64,000 nt of DNA from Chloroflexi bacterium UBA4730 (lineage in GTDB: Bacteria; Chloroflexota; Limnocylindria; P2-11E), in NCBI GenBank assembly GCA_002404155.1, contig DHJC01000073.1, forward strand, positions 73,942 through 137,941, read 5' to 3'. A model generated the notes under the pieces. It had not been told where the DNA came from. It searched no databases and saw nothing but the letters and a program-made list of their open reading frames with translations. The translations under genes and the position numbers were made by a program. Positions within the stretch are counted from its first letter, which is position 1; each line of letters starts with the position of its first letter. Below are positions 60,868-64,000 of the stretch, one piece after another.

Positions 60868-61000
60868 CCGCAAGGACGGCGGAATCAAACTGCTCGAGCG
60901 TGATCGTCGGCTCGCGCAAGCGGCGATGCGTCGTGAATTCGCCCTGTACCAAAGAGTCGCCTCGCTCCGCGCGCGCATCGAGCGGAAGAAGTCGGCGTAG
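60868..61000 (+). pseudogene. C-terminal gene stump after R7
   Basis: An open frame reads KDGGIKLLERDRRLAQAAMR and ends VASLRARIERKKSA-stop, a coherent basic helical tail with no upstream start. It is probably the end of a gene truncated at the repeat. Confidence 0.35.
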
Positions 61001-61051
61001 CGCCCCACATCCTCTACGGTGCGCGGATCGAAGCGAAAGGGGACCTGCCCG

Positions 61052-61993
61052 ATGAACGCGCTCGACTGGCTGCTTGATGCGGACCCGGCGATCCGCTGGC
61101 AGGCGATGCGCGACCTGACCGATGCGCCGGCCGACCAGGTCGCCGCGGAGCGTGCCCGCGTTGCCACCGAAGGCTGGGGCGCGCGGCTGCTGGCTCTCCG
61201 GCGGGAGGATGGGCTGTGGGACACCGGCACGCCGGCGCCGGAGTGGATCTCGCTGCTCGCCCTGTTGCTGCTCCGCGACATGGGCCTCGACGCGTCGAGC
61301 GAGGAGGCGCGGACAGCGATCGGCCTCGTCCGCAACAACGCGACGTGGCACTCCCGGGGCCCATGGCACGGCACGCCGCTGTTCGCGGGCGAGGTCGAGC
61401 CGTGCATCAACGGACGCGTCCTAATGGTCGGCTCGTACTTCGGCGTCGACGTGACCGGCATCGTCGAGGGGCTGCTCGGCGAGCAGATGGCCGACGGTGG
61501 ATGGAACTGCGAGCAGGAGAACGGCTCGACCCGCGGATCGTTCCACACGACGATCAACGTCCTCGAGGGCCTGCTGGAGCACGCACGAGCGAGCGGCGGC
61601 TCCGCCGAAGTCACCGCGGCACTGGAGCGAGGGCAGGAATACCTGCTCGAACGCCGGATGCTGCGTCGGCTGTCGAGCGGCGAGCTGATCGATCCGGCCT
61701 TCACGTTGTTCTCGTTCCCGACCGGCTGGCATTACGACGCGTTGCGCGGGCTCGACTACCTGCGTGCGGCGGGCGTGACGCCCGATGCGCGCGTGGCCGA
61801 GGCCATCGACCTGGTCCGCTCCAACCGTGACGCCGACGGCCGGTGGCCGCTCGAGAACCCGCACGAGAGCGAGATGGTCAACGCCCGCACCCGCGATCTC
61901 GACTTCGGCATGGACGAGCGCGAAGGCCGGCCCAGCCACTGGAACACCCTGCGCGCCATGCGCGTGCTGGACTGGTACGGGCGCGCCCGCTAG
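61052..61993 (+). CDS. Terpene-cyclase/prenyltransferase-fold protein
   Basis: 313 residues. Repeated alpha/alpha-barrel units with WLLDADPAIRWQAMRDLTD, MADGGWNCEQENGSTRGSFH and DADGRWPLENPH; the DGGWNCE unit is the QW-like motif of squalene-hopene cyclases. The protein has only about half the length of a cyclase and no DxDD acid motif, so it is probably a non-enzymatic or unknown relative. Confidence 0.78.
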   Translation: MNALDWLLDADPAIRWQAMRDLTDAPADQVAAERARVATEGWGARLLALRREDGLWDTGTPAPEWISLLALLLLRDMGLDASSEEARTAIGLVRNNATWHSRGPWHGTPLFAGEVEPCINGRVLMVGSYFGVDVTGIVEGLLGEQMADGGWNCEQENGSTRGSFHTTINVLEGLLEHARASGGSAEVTAALERGQEYLLERRMLRRLSSGELIDPAFTLFSFPTGWHYDALRGLDYLRAAGVTPDARVAEAIDLVRSNRDADGRWPLENPHESEMVNARTRDLDFGMDEREGRPSHWNTLRAMRVLDWYGRAR

Positions 61994-62031
61994 CCGGCCG
62001 GAATCAATCCGCGCATCAAGCGCGCCTCCCA

Positions 62032-62072
62032 TAGCCCGGACCGGATTCGACCGATGACCTCTTCCTTGGAAA
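62032..62072 (-). repeat. tRNA-half element R8, degenerate
   Basis: TAGCCCGGACCGGATTCGAC with GATGACCTCTTCCTTGG keeps the element order but has lost T-arm pairing. It is followed by GATGCGGATGCCTCCGCGGC. Confidence 0.65.
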
Positions 62073-62117
62073 GCGATGCGGATGCCTCCGCGGCATCATC
62101 AGTCGGGCGACTGGCCT

Positions 62118-62954
62118 CTACGTCGCGCTGACGGCGTCGCCAACTCGGATGGTGCCTGTCCTGACGGGGATGACGCGGATCCCGAAGAAGGTCTTGTGGT
62201 CCCATTGGCGGTGTCGGGCGAGCGTGCGCAGAGGCTCCTTCCCCATTTCCAGCGTGTGTGGGTCGATGGTCGTGAGCACGCATCGATCGCAGCGCTCGGC
62301 GAACCGAAACTCGACGCCGCCAATCTGCAGCTGCCTCCAGTCATCCTCGACGAAGGCGGCGCCGCTGCCATCGATGACGACGGTCGGTCGAAATCGGGCC
62401 ATCGCCATCGGTGCGCACGGCTCCTCACCCCGCGCCCGCGCGTCCACGGTCATCCAGTCGTTGAGCTGAGCCAACGACGCCGATGATGTGAGCAGGAGGG
62501 GGCCGGCGTCGGAAAGATTCAACGGCTCCCCCGGTCGGCCGCCATGATCCTGGGAGATCGTGCGACGTCCCCCCGGATCATCGAGCCAGCACAACCGCAC
62601 AGGACGGCCAAGCTGGTTCGACAGCCAGTCATCGGCGCGGACACCGGCAGCACGGACGCTCGCCAAACGCGAAACGGTCGTCGAGACGAGCTCGCCGGTC
62701 GTCGGCGTGGCGACGCACAGCGTCGAGCCGTCGCGAGCGGTCAGCTCGATCGCGGCATCGTCCACTGGTGTCGCCGTCACGCCGAGCATGCGACGCTCAG
62801 CTCGCGCGGTGAGCACGGTGCCATCGTGGTTGAGCACAAGCCAGCGCCGGTCGTGTCGCAGGCCCCACGGCTCGACGTCCGCCTCGGAGGTGGGAACGCC
62901 ACCAAGCGACTTGACCGCGAAGATGTTGATGGCAGCCAGGCTCGCGATCGCCAT
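62118..62954 (-). CDS. MOSC-domain protein
   Basis: 278 residues from the ATG at 62954. N-terminal MOSC beta-barrel (INIFAVKSLGGVPTSEADVE, WGLRHDRRWLVLNHDG) and a MOSC domain with FRPTVVIDG and FAERCDRCVLTTIDPHT, containing the conserved Cys. Relatives such as YcbX handle molybdenum cofactor-dependent detoxification of N-hydroxylated compounds. Confidence 0.92.
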   Translation of the reverse strand: MAIASLAAINIFAVKSLGGVPTSEADVEPWGLRHDRRWLVLNHDGTVLTARAERRMLGVTATPVDDAAIELTARDGSTLCVATPTTGELVSTTVSRLASVRAAGVRADDWLSNQLGRPVRLCWLDDPGGRRTISQDHGGRPGEPLNLSDAGPLLLTSSASLAQLNDWMTVDARARGEEPCAPMAMARFRPTVVIDGSGAAFVEDDWRQLQIGGVEFRFAERCDRCVLTTIDPHTLEMGKEPLRTLARHRQWDHKTFFGIRVIPVRTGTIRVGDAVSAT

Positions 62955-62977
62955 CAGCCAATCGTATGTCCGCGCTG

Positions 62978-63069
62978 TAGCCCGGATGGGGATCAAGCAC
63001 GCGGAAGTGGTAACAGCTCGCCTCGTTCGTGACGAGCGCGGGTGGCTTCGACTCGCGGGTGAGAAGTGG
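62978..63069 (+). repeat. Element R9, type B
   Basis: Boundary TAGCCCGGATGGGG followed in frame by IKHAEVVTARLVRDERG and WLRLAGEKW. Closest to 55082-55167. Confidence 0.65.
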
Positions 63070-63140
63070 ACGCTCTACGCTCGGCTGATGCTGATGCCCT
63101 TTTCGTGGTCACCCACAACAACACAAGAAGGTGACCGAGA

Positions 63141-63899
63141 ATGGTGAATCAGACCGCCGTCGCTGAGACTCCAAGCGCCGGCTGGAACCGCTTCTACAAG
63201 CTTGGCGGAGCGGCCGCAATCGCAATCGTGGTGCTGTATGTCATTGAGACAATCGGCGTCGTCGCTATGGGGCCGCCGCCCGCCACCGTGGACGACTGGT
63301 TCACGCTATTCCGGAACCACGGAGTCCTCGGACTCTTCGACGCCTATCTCCTGGACGCTTTCGCCGTGGCTCTCATGGTGCCGCTGTTTCTTGCCCTTTA
63401 CGCAGCCCTAGGTCGAGCCAATAGAGCTTACGTGACTCTCGCTACCGCTCTTGCCTTTGTAGGAGTAGCGGTCTTCTTGACCACGAACATCAGCTTCTCC
63501 ATGTTTTACCTCAGCAGTCAATATGCGGCTGCGACGACAGATGCGCAAAGGTCTCTGTTCATGGCAGCAGGGCAAGCGATGGTTTCGATTTCTATCGAGC
63601 ACGGCACTGGTGCCTACATGGGGTTGCTCCTCATTGCCGTCGCCGGCCTGACGGTCTCTGTTGTAATGCTGCGAGTCGGAACCTTCGGCAAAGTAGCCGC
63701 TTGTGCGGGGATCCTGGCAAACGCGCTTCAGCTGGCCGAGCCGCCGGTGGTACTGGTACCAGCCGACTTCTATCAGAACATCGGCTTTCTCCTCATAGTC
63801 ACGAGCTTCCTGTTCTTTGCCGTCTGGTATGTGCTGATTGCGCGAACGCTCTTCCGGTTAGGGCGTCTCGAAGGAGAGGCGATTCCCCAACCACAGTGA
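63141..63899 (+). CDS. DUF4386-like membrane protein
   Basis: 252 residues, six helices; GAAGGTG precedes the ATG. WNRFYKLGGAAAIAIVVLYV, GVLGLFDAYLLDAFAVALMV and a C-terminal AVWYVLIARTLFRLGRLEG are DUF4386-like. Codon use has many A/T third positions, unlike the core genes, consistent with recent acquisition. The following gene overlaps by ATGA. Confidence 0.78.
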   Translation: MVNQTAVAETPSAGWNRFYKLGGAAAIAIVVLYVIETIGVVAMGPPPATVDDWFTLFRNHGVLGLFDAYLLDAFAVALMVPLFLALYAALGRANRAYVTLATALAFVGVAVFLTTNISFSMFYLSSQYAAATTDAQRSLFMAAGQAMVSISIEHGTGAYMGLLLIAVAGLTVSVVMLRVGTFGKVAACAGILANALQLAEPPVVLVPADFYQNIGFLLIVTSFLFFAVWYVLIARTLFRLGRLEGEAIPQPQ

Positions 63900-64000
63900 T
63901 GAGCCGCCGTCGCTCCAAGGCACGACGGGGCTGGGGGGAGTGGGTCGAACGTTTCGCGGGCGTCGCACCCCCTCGGCCGCTGACCGCCCGCGAGTGCGCG
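63899..64000 (+). CDS. Start of an unidentified gene, cut by the window end
   Basis: 34 codons from an ATG overlapping the previous stop: MSRRRSKARRGWGEWVERFA and a proline-rich continuation. Too short to identify; the overlap suggests the same operon or cassette. Confidence 0.5.
   Translation, partial: MSRRRSKARRGWGEWVERFAGVAPPRPLTARECA

Noticed and set aside
42730..62072. Complete tRNA genes at the repeat copies
   Set aside because: No copy has a 5' acceptor strand or D-arm at the right distance, and most lack an anticodon stem. They are half-genes only.
53972..63069. Classical integron attC sites
   Set aside because: The core-site motif GTTRRRY with its inverse partner is not seen at the unit borders, and no IntI is present.
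53972..63069. CRISPR array
   Set aside because: Repeats are hundreds to thousands of bases apart with genes between them, and there are no cas genes.

Overview
The window is GC-rich bacterial DNA. It is densely packed, many starts are GTG, and stop and start codons often overlap as ATGA or GTGA. The gene mix fits a soil or freshwater Chloroflexota lineage best, but nothing here fixes the taxonomy: there is no rRNA and no intact tRNA. The mix includes hydrogenase accessory genes, short-form aconitase, BON/Usp/DUF4342 stress genes, cyclase-AAA-TPR signalling proteins and an NrfD-type redox complex.

Layout. 1-2985: the end of a [NiFe]-hydrogenase locus (b-type cytochrome, endopeptidase, HypA, HypC, an EamA permease and a DUF6390-like protein). 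3068-13873: a stress and redox-homeostasis region with two Usp proteins, two triple-BON proteins, DUF4342, a DksA-like protein, a flavin-binding PPOX-like protein, an SDR, aconitase and a VIT1/CCC1 transporter, plus two decayed genes. 14030-20530: an orphan membrane protein, a serine beta-lactamase-like lipoprotein and a tight five-gene operon (OmpR-type regulator, sensor kinase, ferric-reductase-like flavocytochrome, FMN-binding protein, ApbE). 20527-30275: a NarL-type two-component pair divergent from a large electron-transfer operon. That operon encodes a ferredoxin/GltD-like flavoprotein, two paralogous membrane proteins, a Tat-exported four-cluster Fe-S protein, an NrfD protein fused to an Ig-like domain, cytochrome c and a tandem cupredoxin lipoprotein. 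30461-37839: a TetR-controlled beta-oxidation operon (thiolase, FadJ-like, acyl-CoA dehydrogenase, regulator, FadD). 38121-42622: a methyltransferase, a DUF2231 protein and a convergent four-gene pterin operon (fused PTPS, SDR, GTP cyclohydrolase I, GT4 glycosyltransferase). 42938-47502: cupredoxin/SHOCT, sulfide:quinone-reductase-like enzyme, rhodanese-fused ArsR regulator, DsrE, metal-sensing ArsR and CDF efflux.

From about 42.7 kb to the right end the DNA becomes a mosaic. Copies of a composite repeat appear, all in the same orientation. The core looks like the 3' half of a tRNA gene (T-arm plus acceptor strand, cut at the anticodon loop) and no copy has a 5' half. In the last 10 kb these elements separate one- or two-gene units: DUF1697 plus a small protein, a cyclase-AAA-TPR regulator, an IS481-type insertion, an S1-protease-propeptide-like protein, a terpene-cyclase-fold protein, a MOSC protein and a DUF4386-like membrane protein. 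No integrase lies in the window. I read this stretch as a tRNA-att-derived gene-cassette array or stacked integration scars, the best candidate here for an undescribed system. A MNT-HEPN toxin-antitoxin pair with twin palindromic operators and several gene stumps (patatin, alcohol dehydrogenase, an IS21-like end) lie in the same mosaic.

How the genes work together. Hydrogenase, the NrfD complex, the sulfide:quinone-reductase-like enzyme, the ferric-reductase/FMN module and beta-oxidation would all feed electrons to a membrane pool. The stress genes and cyclase-type regulators suggest a life under fluctuating redox and nutrient supply. This is inference from gene content, not demonstrated physiology.
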